Below, in pieces: positions 16,970 through 25,568 of a DNA stretch of 60,866 nt (positions are counted from its first letter, which is position 1; the number at the start of each line of letters is the position of its first letter). The position numbers and the translations under genes were made by a program. The stretch comes from Alphaproteobacteria bacterium (GTDB lineage Bacteria; Pseudomonadota; Alphaproteobacteria; DSM-16000; Inquilinaceae). The stretch covers positions 1-60,866 of the forward strand of contig JANQIX010000062.1 of the NCBI GenBank assembly GCA_028281925.1, in the 5' to 3' direction. The notes beneath the pieces are model-generated. The model had not been told where the DNA came from. It saw only the letters and a program-made list of their open reading frames with translations, and ran no database searches.

Positions 16970-18850
16970 CTACCCGGCCGAGCGTGCGGCCTCTGCCAAG
17001 AAGGCCTCGGCAATCCGCATGGCGTCCGGCGTGTCGACGTCGAGCCACCAGGACCCGGTGACGTCGGCGGTCTTCGCGCGTCCGTCTGCGGCAAGCCTGC
17101 GCAACCCATCAGAAAGCCCGTGTTCGCCATCGGCCCGCGCGCGCCGCAGCCCGTCGAACAGGCCGGCGGTGCAGTACATTACGCCGGTGTCCGCGCCGTC
17201 CCATTCGGCCAGTGTCTTGCCGATCTTGCGGATGGCGTCGCCGTTGACGGCCACCTTGGTGGCATCGTCCACATCGAAAATGTCCTGCTTCGCCATGTCC
17301 ACGGCCAGGCGCATGCCGCTGGCGGGCAGCCGCGCCTGTACAAGGCGCGCCGGCAGTGATGCGTCGTACAGGTGATCGCACATGGTCAGAACGAACGGTT
17401 CGTCGCCGATCGCCTCGGCCGCCGCCAGCGCGCTGGCACCGTTACCGGCCTGCCAGTCTTCGGACTGCACGAATTCGACGCTGACGGAGGTGCGTCGCGC
17501 GATGGATTCGAAATGGGCCCGCACCATCTCCGCCTCGTGCCCCAGCGAGATCACGAAGCGTTCAGCGCCGACGCTCTGCTTCAGCGTGCGCACAACCCAT
17601 TCGGCCATGGTCGCGCCGCCGACGGGCGCCAGCGGCTTGGGCAGGCTTGCATTCGGGAACAGGCGCGAGCCCAGGCCCGCGGCCAGCACCAGCGCCGTCT
17701 TCACACGCCGCCGTGGCTCTACGGCGAGATGCGTGAAGGGCTGGCGAGGATGCATCAGGTTCGGCGACTTGCCGGTGATGAAGCCGTCCGTCGCCTCACG
17801 CGCCACATGGTCGCGCACTTGTACGGGCGGGCTCTTCATGTAATAGGCCGAGGGCGCTTCCAGCGGGCCGCCGATGCCGCGATCCAGCCCCACCTTGGCG
17901 CAGCGCAGGGCATCGATTACCACACCGGCGCTGTTGGGCGAATCCTCCACCGACAGCCGCATCTCCAGATGCATCGGCACATCGCCGAAGCCGCGGCCTT
18001 CCATGCGGATGAAGGCAACCTTGTTGTCGTTCTGCCACGGCACATAGTCCGACGGGCCGATATGGATCTGGTTCTTGTCCAGCGGGGTGTCGAGCTGGGA
18101 CTGCACCGACTGCGTCTTGGACTTCTTCTTCGACGTCAGGCGCGCCCGCTGCAGCATGTTCAGGAAATCGGTGTTGCCGCCGGTGTTCAGCTGATAGGTC
18201 CGGTCCAGGGCCACGCCGCGGTCGTTGAACAGGCGGCTCAGCATGCGGTGCACGATGGTAGCACCAACCTGGCTCTTGATGTCGTCACCCACGATCGGCA
18301 CGCCCGCCTCGCGGAACCGGGCCGCCCAGTCCGGGTCGGAGGCGATGAACACCGGCACGCAGTTGACCATGGCGACCTTGGCTGCAAGGCAGGCCTCGGC
18401 ATAGTGGCGGACAGACTGTTCGGAGCCGACCGGCAGATAGCACAGCAGCACATCGGCGCCGCTGTCTTTCAGCGCCTGCGCGACATCGACGGGCTCGGCA
18501 TCGGCAGCACGGAAGGCCCGGTCGTCGTCATAATCGGCCATATGGTCGGCAACGCCGTCCAGAACCGGTGCCATGGAGACCCTGACGTTCGATACCGGCA
18601 GCGCCTGCTGGAACACCGTCGTGCAGTTAGGCTTTGCAAAGATCGCCTGCTCCAACGGCAGGCCCACCTTTCGGCGGTCGATATCGAACGCCGCTACCAC
18701 CTCGATATCGGTCGGGCCGTAGCCGCCGACCTCAGGGTGCATCAGCCCCGCCGCTTCATAATTGCGATTGGTCCGGTAGTACTCAAGCCCCTGAACCAAC
18801 GAAGACGCACAGTTCCCAACGCCTGCGATCGCCACTTTGATTTTGGACAT
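16970..18850 (-). CDS. Inositol-3-phosphate synthase fused to a cytidylyltransferase (MIPS-IPCT fusion)
   Basis: 626 residues from the ATG at 18850, which has a purine-rich leader. Longer frames add a non-conserved tail. Residues 1-~375 are myo-inositol-1-phosphate synthase of the archaeal/actinobacterial type: the Rossmann motif VAIAGVGNCASSLVQG (6-21), SDPDWAARFREAGVPIVGDD with the downstream KSQVG catalytic region (171-195), and NTGGNTDFLNM (222-232). Residues ~383-626 are a sugar-nucleotide-type transferase: LAAGLGSRL (389-397), PKPL (404-407), QAGNGASALAAAEA, MCDHLYD (490-496) and WWLDVDTPDA (601-610), most like inositol-1-phosphate cytidylyltransferase. The product would convert glucose-6-phosphate to inositol phosphate and then to CDP-inositol, feeding the convergent phosphotransferase. 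Confidence 0.85.
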   Translation of the reverse strand: MSKIKVAIAGVGNCASSLVQGLEYYRTNRNYEAAGLMHPEVGGYGPTDIEVVAAFDIDRRKVGLPLEQAIFAKPNCTTVFQQALPVSNVRVSMAPVLDGVADHMADYDDDRAFRAADAEPVDVAQALKDSGADVLLCYLPVGSEQSVRHYAEACLAAKVAMVNCVPVFIASDPDWAARFREAGVPIVGDDIKSQVGATIVHRMLSRLFNDRGVALDRTYQLNTGGNTDFLNMLQRARLTSKKKSKTQSVQSQLDTPLDKNQIHIGPSDYVPWQNDNKVAFIRMEGRGFGDVPMHLEMRLSVEDSPNSAGVVIDALRCAKVGLDRGIGGPLEAPSAYYMKSPPVQVRDHVAREATDGFITGKSPNLMHPRQPFTHLAVEPRRRVKTALVLAAGLGSRLFPNASLPKPLAPVGGATMAEWVVRTLKQSVGAERFVISLGHEAEMVRAHFESIARRTSVSVEFVQSEDWQAGNGASALAAAEAIGDEPFVLTMCDHLYDASLPARLVQARLPASGMRLAVDMAKQDIFDVDDATKVAVNGDAIRKIGKTLAEWDGADTGVMYCTAGLFDGLRRARADGEHGLSDGLRRLAADGRAKTADVTGSWWLDVDTPDAMRIAEAFLAEAARSAG

Positions 18851-19331
18851 CCAAACTCTCTCTTCTTCGCTTTTCCCGGTCGGCCGGTCATCCGAGTGGG
18901 CCGGGTGAGGCAGGCGCCCTGATCCGCTTTCCGTCACGCCGGCTCTTGTTGGGGTGGTCTTGGCGGTGTTTGCTGCGACACTTCTCGGCAGGGCGACAGT
19001 GAACGATCCTTTCGCCCATAGACCCATTGCGCCTCTGGGTAAACACTTTTGCAATAGAGTTGTCATGAAAACGAAACGTTACAAGGTTGGGGCGGGTTCA
19101 GGCCGCTGATGCCAGATCGCAGGCCGCCCGAAGGTGGCGCGGAGCGCTACACGGCATTAAGGCAATGCGATTGTTGGGAAATGGACGAAGCCATGGATGG
19201 CTGCGCACATAGTGCTGCTGCAGTGCTGGACCGATCGTGCCAACATCCGTGGCAGAATGTCGCCCCGGTAGTGTCCGTCCGATACGGGCGCGGAAACCGC
19301 TGCGAGAGACTGTGCCAGCGACTGTGATTGT
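18851..19331. other. Intergenic region upstream of the inositol synthase fusion
   Basis: About 480 bp. The part at 18990-19085 is AT-richer and probably contains the promoter of the minus-strand fusion gene. I see no gene or RNA in the rest. Confidence 0.4.
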
Positions 19332-20384
19332 CTATTGTGTCGCCAAATCGCATAGCAGCAGGTGATTGTCGGCGACGGCGCCGATGACAAGGCGATGGCG
19401 GCCGTTGATCACATGCAGCGCCGCGACGCTGGCGGCCTTGATGGACATGCCATCGTCGTCCTCCAGCACGGTGCAGACGCGTGGTCCGCCCGCGGCCCCG
19501 CCGAGCTCGATCCTCTGGATGCGCGAAGGCGCATGCCGACGGGGCGACACGAGGTGGAGGCTGAGGGCGAGCAGGCGCGGATGCACGGCAACCCAGAGAT
19601 TGCCGTCGGCGTCCAGATCGAGATTGTCGGGATAGCCGTCGACACGGATGGGCTCTGCATCGCGCCTGAGCCGCAGAGGGGTGTTGCCATCCTGCCGAAA
19701 CACAAGGATTCGTTTCCGTAGCAGCTCCGACACGTAGACTCTGCCGCTCGCGTCGTCGATCGCAATGCCATTGGCGTTGCGGATGCGGTTCGCCGCCACG
19801 GTGAACCTGTCTTGATAGGCGACGACCGTGCAGGTCGCAGCCGGGGCCAGCGATTCCAGGATCCGCAGCGGCATCAACCTCATATGGGCGTCATTTGTTA
19901 CAAGGAACCGCTCGGCATCGATCGCGGCAACATCGTTGGGGCTTCGGAGCCGTGCGGGGTCGCTTGCCGTATGCTGATGAACCAGACCGTCAGCCTCGAC
20001 CTGAAACACCTCGATCGATCGGCTCAACTGGGCCCGCTGATTGACCACGAACAACCTGAGATCGTCGTTACCGATCGGCAGCAGCGAAAGGCCGATCGGA
20101 TGGAACGCTTCGTCCCAAGGGATGCGGGCACCCGTGTTCGGCTGGTTCTGCCGCCACAAAGGCAGGATTCTCGGTTCGGGGGCGTCGATCGCAAGGTCCA
20201 GGGTGGCGATGCCGCCGCGGGCGTCCCTGTTGCGCCAGCGATCCTGAAACGAGATGTAGGCGATCCCTGTGCGGCGATCGATTGCCGCGTCCTCCGGGCC
20301 CGGCAGATTGATGCGACGGTAGCCCTTCAGCCGATAGGGTGACTCTGGGCCCATGCGAACAGTGGCGTGGGATGAGGCGGTCAT
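19332..20384 (-). CDS. Paraoxonase/arylesterase-like beta-propeller (SMP-30 superfamily)
   Basis: 350 residues from the ATG at 20384 (GGGAG site). Paraoxonase-type landmarks appear in order: GPEDAAIDRRTGIAYIS, FHPIGLSLL, SPNDVAAID, NANGIAIDD and YPDNLDLDADGNLWVAVHP. In the family these supply the Asn/Asp residues that hold the catalytic calcium inside a six-bladed propeller. Such enzymes hydrolyse lactones or aryl esters. No signal peptide is evident with this start. The gene lies ~480 bp upstream of the inositol synthase fusion on the same strand, but I have no evidence of a functional link. Confidence 0.75.
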   Translation of the reverse strand: MTASSHATVRMGPESPYRLKGYRRINLPGPEDAAIDRRTGIAYISFQDRWRNRDARGGIATLDLAIDAPEPRILPLWRQNQPNTGARIPWDEAFHPIGLSLLPIGNDDLRLFVVNQRAQLSRSIEVFQVEADGLVHQHTASDPARLRSPNDVAAIDAERFLVTNDAHMRLMPLRILESLAPAATCTVVAYQDRFTVAANRIRNANGIAIDDASGRVYVSELLRKRILVFRQDGNTPLRLRRDAEPIRVDGYPDNLDLDADGNLWVAVHPRLLALSLHLVSPRRHAPSRIQRIELGGAAGGPRVCTVLEDDDGMSIKAASVAALHVINGRHRLVIGAVADNHLLLCDLATQ

Positions 20385-20600
20385 GGGGGCTCCCGCGAGT
20401 TTCGGTGGGAGATGCAGGCGTTCGCAGCGGGCGGCGCCACTGAGCCTGCTGAGCCTGGGATGCCGTCCAACGGCCAACCAACCAATGCTGTACTGCTCTC
20501 GCAATACGGCAAACTAACGTCATCTCCGTAACGCTGTCAGCGGGATGACAACGACCACTATAGCCGGAAAATCAGTATAGCCGCATATATCTCGCTAATC

Positions 20601-21185
20601 GTGGGCGCGATACTGGCGGTCGAAGGGGCTCACTGGATCGGTGGCGACGGTATGGAGGTTGGCGCCGGCGTTGAAGAGCTGTTCGAGGCTGTCGCGCACA
20701 CGGGCGGCGCCATTGGCATCGGCAATGGGCCGGCCGCCGCGGGACGGGGTGTTGGTGATGTCGCCCGGGCGTTTGCCGCGGCCTACGCGACCCTGAGCGA
20801 TCCAGCTGTCGTCACAAACATGCGGGCGATAGACGCCGATTACGATCCGCTGGAGCACATCGCACTCGGGTTGGCCTTCGACGGGTCCGTATCCCTTCCC
20901 TTCGATACCGGCGATCTGGCACAGCAGACGGCAGCATTGGCAGGCGTGCCGATACCGTGCGGCCCACCGCCATGGGTCCCGGTACCGACTGAATGCACGG
21001 AACCGCTGTTCGATGCCCATGCGCTGCGCCTGATCTTTGGTGCGACTGCCTGCGGCATCTTTGCGTTGCATCTGCCCGGAGGCGGGCCGGAGGTGGATGA
21101 ACGCATCTGCGCGCCGTCGCGAACGAGCGGGCCAAGCATCTCTGGTGTCCCTCACACCGCGCACGTCCGACCAGACCTGCTATGA
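20601..21185 (+). CDS. Uncertain open frame, unknown product
   Basis: A 194-codon frame with G-rich first and G/C-rich third codon positions, which favours real coding but fits equally well the in-register minus-strand frame 20595-21164. No signal, domain or motif was recognised on either strand. It could be a species-specific gene or the remnant of one. No good ribosome site precedes the plus-strand ATG. Confidence 0.25.
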   Translation: MGAILAVEGAHWIGGDGMEVGAGVEELFEAVAHTGGAIGIGNGPAAAGRGVGDVARAFAAAYATLSDPAVVTNMRAIDADYDPLEHIALGLAFDGSVSLPFDTGDLAQQTAALAGVPIPCGPPPWVPVPTECTEPLFDAHALRLIFGATACGIFALHLPGGGPEVDERICAPSRTSGPSISGVPHTAHVRPDLL

Positions 21186-21358
21186 ATATGGTAAGTAGAG
21201 TCAAATTGTCACAGGTTGAGCGCTCACCCGATCTGGTTCGCATCTATGGTGTGCCAATATGCGCACCTCCCAAATTAGACAAAAAGTCGTGTTGTGTGTT
21301 GATCTGAACGTCAAAAAAATGGCATGAAAGCGGGCCATATAAATGGGAGGCTGAAAAT

Positions 21359-22672
21359 ATGACCCTAAATCCTCTACCACAGAATCATCCTACTCTCGAT
21401 GGATACCACCGTCCGAAGATGATGGCGATCGGCGATAGTCAGTTCAATGGTACGCGATCGCTGACAACCGATGCGGTTGGCGCCAATAACAGTCCACCAG
21501 CCCAGGTCGCGCAGCAGATCGGTATTGACTTCAAGATACCCGACTATCCAAGACCAATTCTCTTTGACCTGGAGGCTGTAATTCGTGACGTGCAGTCAGT
21601 GGATGATATGGTTGACGATGCAATCAAGAATGCCAAAGATTGGCAACATACTCTGGCGCTCAGCACAGGACCACGTTTCCACGATAATCTGGCCGTTGCT
21701 GGTCATACCTATCAGGACCTCTGGGAAGCGCGGTCGGGCACTAACCGTCTTAACATCCCGAAGCTGATCGATTCTCTTGACGATCAAGCGTTGCCGCTTG
21801 GCGCGTTGCTGAAGTTGTACTTCGCAATCAACAACGCCTTTGTCCTGAGTCCGGCCAACGACAGTGACGTCAATCGCCTGTCGCCGCTTGAGCAGGTTGC
21901 TTCGCGCCAACCTGAAAGACTTCTGGTCAATATTGGTGCTAATAATGGCGTATTCATGACCATTCTAATGGCAGATAATAGCCAAGACATGGAAGAGGAA
22001 ATTGAGCAGATTCCCGATCACGCTGTCAAGTTAGCGAATTACCTTGTCAAGTACTGTAATGATGTGGAGCATGTCTACTTTTCCACTCTCGTGCGTCCTC
22101 GCGTAGTTGCCAACCTTCGGCCTCGCGATATGGACGAGCTTGGCTCTCCACCAATTGCCGGCGGCTACTTCAAGAGCTATATTTCAGATATCCTCAACGG
22201 TGGGTTCCTTGATGCTAAGGCGATGGAGCGATTTGACAAGAAAATCGAACGTATAAATCTTCGTGTTGAGCATGAGATCCGTCGAGCGTTCGATGGAAAT
22301 ACAAAAACTATTCCTCACTTCGTAGATCTGTTTGAGATAGGCAATGCATTTGATACGAAGCACTGGAATGACCGTCTGATAGTGCAAAAAATTGATGATG
22401 ATTTATATAGACTTGGTAACTTCCCATACTACGGATTGTCGGGAAGGAGGCGAGGTACTGGCCTCTTTAGTATTGACAACATGCATCCGACAATTGTCGG
22501 GTACAATGTCGTGTCGAACCAGATAATGAGATCTATCAATCATAATGAAGGAGAGAATTATCCTCTACGGCCATGGCCGGTTTCGATAGAGGCTGATACC
22601 CTAGTGAAGAGTCCGCCAAGGCTTTTGGATGTCTATAAGCTTTTGGTCAGCATCGCGAAGTTCTTTTTCTGA
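21359..22672 (+). CDS. SGNH/GDSL-type hydrolase, low-GC and probably transferred
   Basis: 437 residues. Three SGNH blocks are recognisable: MAIGDSQF near residue 22 (nucleophile S27 in a GDS motif), NIGANNGV near 193 (oxyanion Asn) and SIDNMHPTIVGYN near 380 (Asp and His two residues apart). It is therefore likely an esterase or lipase of this fold. A GGGAGG site sits 8 bases before the ATG. Base and codon usage are clearly AT-richer than the flanking genes (many AAT, GAT, ATA codons), and the 170 bp upstream is AT-rich too, suggesting horizontal acquisition. No signal peptide is seen. Nothing nearby hints at the substrate. Confidence 0.75.
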   Translation: MTLNPLPQNHPTLDGYHRPKMMAIGDSQFNGTRSLTTDAVGANNSPPAQVAQQIGIDFKIPDYPRPILFDLEAVIRDVQSVDDMVDDAIKNAKDWQHTLALSTGPRFHDNLAVAGHTYQDLWEARSGTNRLNIPKLIDSLDDQALPLGALLKLYFAINNAFVLSPANDSDVNRLSPLEQVASRQPERLLVNIGANNGVFMTILMADNSQDMEEEIEQIPDHAVKLANYLVKYCNDVEHVYFSTLVRPRVVANLRPRDMDELGSPPIAGGYFKSYISDILNGGFLDAKAMERFDKKIERINLRVEHEIRRAFDGNTKTIPHFVDLFEIGNAFDTKHWNDRLIVQKIDDDLYRLGNFPYYGLSGRRRGTGLFSIDNMHPTIVGYNVVSNQIMRSINHNEGENYPLRPWPVSIEADTLVKSPPRLLDVYKLLVSIAKFFF

Positions 22673-22857
22673 TCGAGAGAGACTCCGTGTCCGTTTGAGG
22701 ACAAGTCAAGCGCGCCGTTTTCACGGCCAGCCACGGCATTCTCAAACGGACACCCGGCCGCCGTGTGTGTTGGGAGCACCGCAGCCGGACGACGTGAATG
22801 CCGGATGGCGCCGCGGCGCCCTACCCGTGTCTGCTCTCGCCGACGGTCGCCCGCCGC

Positions 22858-23403
22858 TCACAGCACGTCGCAGTACTCGCAGCCTTGTTTGACGTAGGCG
22901 TGGGTCGGGGCCAGCGCCTGCAATGCCGCCATCTGGTTGGGGCGGCTCTGGGCGCGGATCACCAGCGTATCCTGGTCGCGCTGTACCAGGGCGGCGAAGG
23001 CGCGCAGGATGTCGCCGGCCTTCTCCTTCGAATCGTCGATGGAGACGGCACCCGGCACCACCACCTCGAACGGCACGGTCTGGCCCGTGGTCTGGTCCAG
23101 GAATGGCAGCTGAACGGTGCCTACGAACCCTTCCAGGCCGCCTTCCAGCACTGTCTTGCTGGCCGTGTCGACCGCGCCGGCCAGCATGTTCAGGTCCACG
23201 GCCAGCCCTGTCAGATGGGCAGCCATGATTGCCTGCGCGGTCATGATGTTGTCGCAGCGCGCCGTGATCTCGTGGCGCAGAACGGTGGCGCCGGACCTTA
23301 CCTCCACAGCCATCTCAGCCGTGCGTACCATGCCACCGGCGGGGTTGTCGGGGTCCGGCGCCTCGGTGATGCGGATACGCGGGTCGATCGTCGGGGCGGT
23401 CAT
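22858..23403 (-). CDS. Conserved-looking protein of unknown function with C-terminal CxxC
   Basis: 181 residues from the ATG at 23403 (GGGAGAG site). The sequence is soluble, with an alternating beta pattern in the first half (MVRTAEMAVEVRSGATVLRH) and a helical middle. It ends in GCEYCDVL, a CxxC pair four residues from the C-terminus that could bind metal or act in redox. It lies 111 bp downstream of asd on the same strand, so co-transcription is possible. I recognise no family. Confidence 0.65.
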   Translation of the reverse strand: MTAPTIDPRIRITEAPDPDNPAGGMVRTAEMAVEVRSGATVLRHEITARCDNIMTAQAIMAAHLTGLAVDLNMLAGAVDTASKTVLEGGLEGFVGTVQLPFLDQTTGQTVPFEVVVPGAVSIDDSKEKAGDILRAFAALVQRDQDTLVIRAQSRPNQMAALQALAPTHAYVKQGCEYCDVL

Positions 23404-23514
23404 CGGTGGCTCTCCCGGTTCTGCGGCGCCGTTGGTCGTCTCGGCCTCGTTAAGCGACTGTCCGATTTTGCCGTCTGGGGCCCGCGAAGCAAGGCCCCAG
23501 GTGATCGGCACGCT

Positions 23515-24528
23515 CTAGAGATAATCGCGGGCCAGGACTTCAGCGATCTGCACGGCGTTCAGCGCCGCCCCTTTGCGCAGGTTGTCGGACACAATCCAAA
23601 GGTTCAGGCCATTGTCTATGGTCGGGTCTTCGCGGATGCGGCTGACATAGACGGCATCCTCGCCGGCGCTTTCCACCGGCGTCACATAGCCTTCGTCGGC
23701 GCGGTGGTCGACGACGATTACGCCCGGTGCTTCCTGCAGAGCGGCCCGCGCCTCATCGGCGCTGAGCGGCTGCTCCAGTTCCAGGTTCACCGCTTCGGCA
23801 TGGCCGATGAACACTGGGACACGCACGCAAGTGGCCGTGACCTTGATGGTTGGGTCCAAGATCTTCTTGGTTTCCACCACCATCTTCCATTCCTCTTTCG
23901 TGTCGCCGCTGTCCATGAAGACGTCGATATGCGGGATCACGTTGAAGGCGATCTGCTTGGTGAACTGGTGCCGCTCGATCGGGTCGTTCACATAGACGGA
24001 CCGGGTCTGGGAAAACAGCTCGTCCATCGCCTCGCGCCCGGCGCCGGAGACGGACTGATAAGTGGACACCACCACGCGGCGGATGCCGGCCACGTCGTGG
24101 ATCGGCTTCAGCGCCACAACCATCTGCATGGTCGAACAGTTGGGGTTGGCGACGATGTTCTTGCGGTCATAGCCGGCCAGCGCGTCGGCATTCACCTCGG
24201 GCACCACCAGCGGCACGTCCGGGTCCATGCGGAAGTACGAGGTGTTGTCGATCACAACGGCGCCAGATTTGGCGGCGCGCGGGCTGTGCACTGCGGACAC
24301 CTTGGCGCCGGGCGAAGACAGCACGATGTCGGTGTCGTCGAAATCGAAGGTGTTGAGGTCCTTGACCTTCAGGATGTCGTCTTCCCCGAACGACACCTCG
24401 CGGCCGACCGATCGGGCCGAGGCCAGCGGAACGACCTCGTCCACCGGGAATTGCCGTTCGGCGAGAATCTGCAGCATCTCGCGGCCGACATTGCCCGTGC
24501 CGCCGACGACAGCAACGCGATACCCCAT
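23515..24528 (-). CDS. asd: Aspartate-semialdehyde dehydrogenase
   Basis: 337 residues, the usual length. Converts aspartyl-4-phosphate to aspartate semialdehyde with NADPH, for lysine/diaminopimelate, threonine and methionine synthesis. It has the NADP motif VVGGTGNVGREML at the start, SSPGAKVS, the catalytic Cys in ANPNCSTMQM, and SVSGAGREAMDEL. GGAAGG precedes the ATG. A GntR regulator lies just upstream on the same strand (its stop is ~130 bp before the asd start), but asd is a housekeeping gene and probably has its own promoter. Confidence 0.95.
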   Translation of the reverse strand: MGYRVAVVGGTGNVGREMLQILAERQFPVDEVVPLASARSVGREVSFGEDDILKVKDLNTFDFDDTDIVLSSPGAKVSAVHSPRAAKSGAVVIDNTSYFRMDPDVPLVVPEVNADALAGYDRKNIVANPNCSTMQMVVALKPIHDVAGIRRVVVSTYQSVSGAGREAMDELFSQTRSVYVNDPIERHQFTKQIAFNVIPHIDVFMDSGDTKEEWKMVVETKKILDPTIKVTATCVRVPVFIGHAEAVNLELEQPLSADEARAALQEAPGVIVVDHRADEGYVTPVESAGEDAVYVSRIREDPTIDNGLNLWIVSDNLRKGAALNAVQIAEVLARDYL

Positions 24529-24655
24529 GGTTGCAACCTTCCGAAGACATGCGTGGCCGGCGGATCAGCCGCCAAGGCCCACGTCGCAAGACCGGGGACT
24601 ATGGGTGCTGCGGCGGCGAATGCAAGACCTATTGCGCGTTTTGCGTGCCGGGCGG

Positions 24656-25384
24656 TCAGAGGCCGCTCAGGCCGATCCGCATCATCAGATCGTACAGCAT
24701 GTCGGTGGCGCGCGCCCGGTGCAGGCGGTGCATCTCCCGTGCCGCATGGGGGTCGCCAGCCCGGATGGCGTCGGCCAGCTGGCGATGGTCGGCGGTGGAC
24801 TGGACCGGCTTCGGCCGCAGGGTCAGGGTCGCCAGACGGGCCCGGTGCGACTGGTCGCGGAAGGTCAGGGCCAGCGCTGACAGGCGGGCGTTCCCGGAAA
24901 GCTCCACCAGCGTGGCATGGAAACGGTCGTCGGCCTCGGCCCAGGCCGACAGGTCGTCGTCGCCAAGCGCCCGCTCCATATCGGCAACGGCGTCGTCCAG
25001 CCGGGCAATGTCCTCCGGCGCCAAGTCGCGTTTCGCCGCCAGCTCCGCCGCAGAGGCCTCAAGCGCCGTCAGGATTTGGTAGATATCGCGCATGTCGGCC
25101 GGCGACAGCGGCAGCACCTTCATGCCGTGGCGCGACCGTACCGACACCAGCCCTTCCTGCTCGAGCCGGATCAAGGCCTCCCGGACGGGCGTGCGGCTGA
25201 TGCCCAGCATCAGCGCGATCTCCTGCTCCAGCGCGGTGAAGCCGGCCGGCAGCTCGTTGTCCAGGATGCGGCGCTTCAGGTCGCCATAGGCCCGGTCCAC
25301 CAGCGACGGTTTGGGGTCGCCGGCCCGCCCGCCCCGTCGTGCGGTGGCGGTCGGGCGCTTGGTAAGCGTGGATCTCGAAGGCAT
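24656..25384 (-). CDS. GntR-family transcriptional regulator (FCD domain)
   Basis: 242 residues. The N-terminal winged helix-turn-helix spans ~28-95, with GISRTPVREALIRLEQEGLV as the recognition part. The C-terminal FCD effector domain is all-helical, with FHATLVELSGNARL and a DHRQLADAIRAGD motif carrying metal/ligand His residues. It usually senses an organic acid and represses a catabolic operon. A 25-residue basic tail precedes the DNA-binding domain. An inverted repeat just upstream may be its own operator. The target metabolite is unknown. Confidence 0.88.
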   Translation of the reverse strand: MPSRSTLTKRPTATARRGGRAGDPKPSLVDRAYGDLKRRILDNELPAGFTALEQEIALMLGISRTPVREALIRLEQEGLVSVRSRHGMKVLPLSPADMRDIYQILTALEASAAELAAKRDLAPEDIARLDDAVADMERALGDDDLSAWAEADDRFHATLVELSGNARLSALALTFRDQSHRARLATLTLRPKPVQSTADHRQLADAIRAGDPHAAREMHRLHRARATDMLYDLMMRIGLSGL

Positions 25385-25402
25385 GGGCGTCCGCGGGTCA
25401 CT

Positions 25403-25428
25403 GTCATACGGTCATCTAGACCAGTCAT
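25403..25428. promoter_or_regulatory. Candidate autoregulatory operator of the adjacent GntR gene
   Basis: GGTC (25410-25413), a 5-base spacer and GACC (25419-25422) make an inverted repeat typical of GntR/FCD sites. It is embedded in GTCAT direct repeats, 20-45 bp upstream of the regulator start. Confidence 0.4.
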
Positions 25429-25532
25429 ATCGCGTCGGCGCAGTCACGCGAAGTCGAAACTGCGCGAGCGGGACCTAGTCTCTGGCGGCCGTGTGGCCGG
25501 TGGCTCCGTACCCGCTTGGTGACCTTGCGTGT

Positions 25533-25557
25533 GGGCGGACGGCTCGGCCGCCCGCCC
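25533..25557 (-). terminator. Hairpin downstream of the phosphofructokinase gene
   Basis: An 11-bp stem (one position is a G-U wobble in the minus-strand RNA) with a 3-base loop begins 12 bp after the stop. No T-tract follows, so termination efficiency is uncertain. Confidence 0.5.
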
Positions 25558-25568
25558 ATCGCCGTGCG

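Noticed and set aside
18851..19066. N-terminal extension of the inositol synthase fusion to 19066
   Set aside because: The Rossmann motif starts right after the ATG at 18850; the extra 72 residues are low-complexity and unlike the family.
22798..25200. 800-codon plus-strand open frame
   Set aside because: Runs antisense through asd, the CxxC protein and the GntR gene, all of which have recognisable families or good starts on the minus strand.
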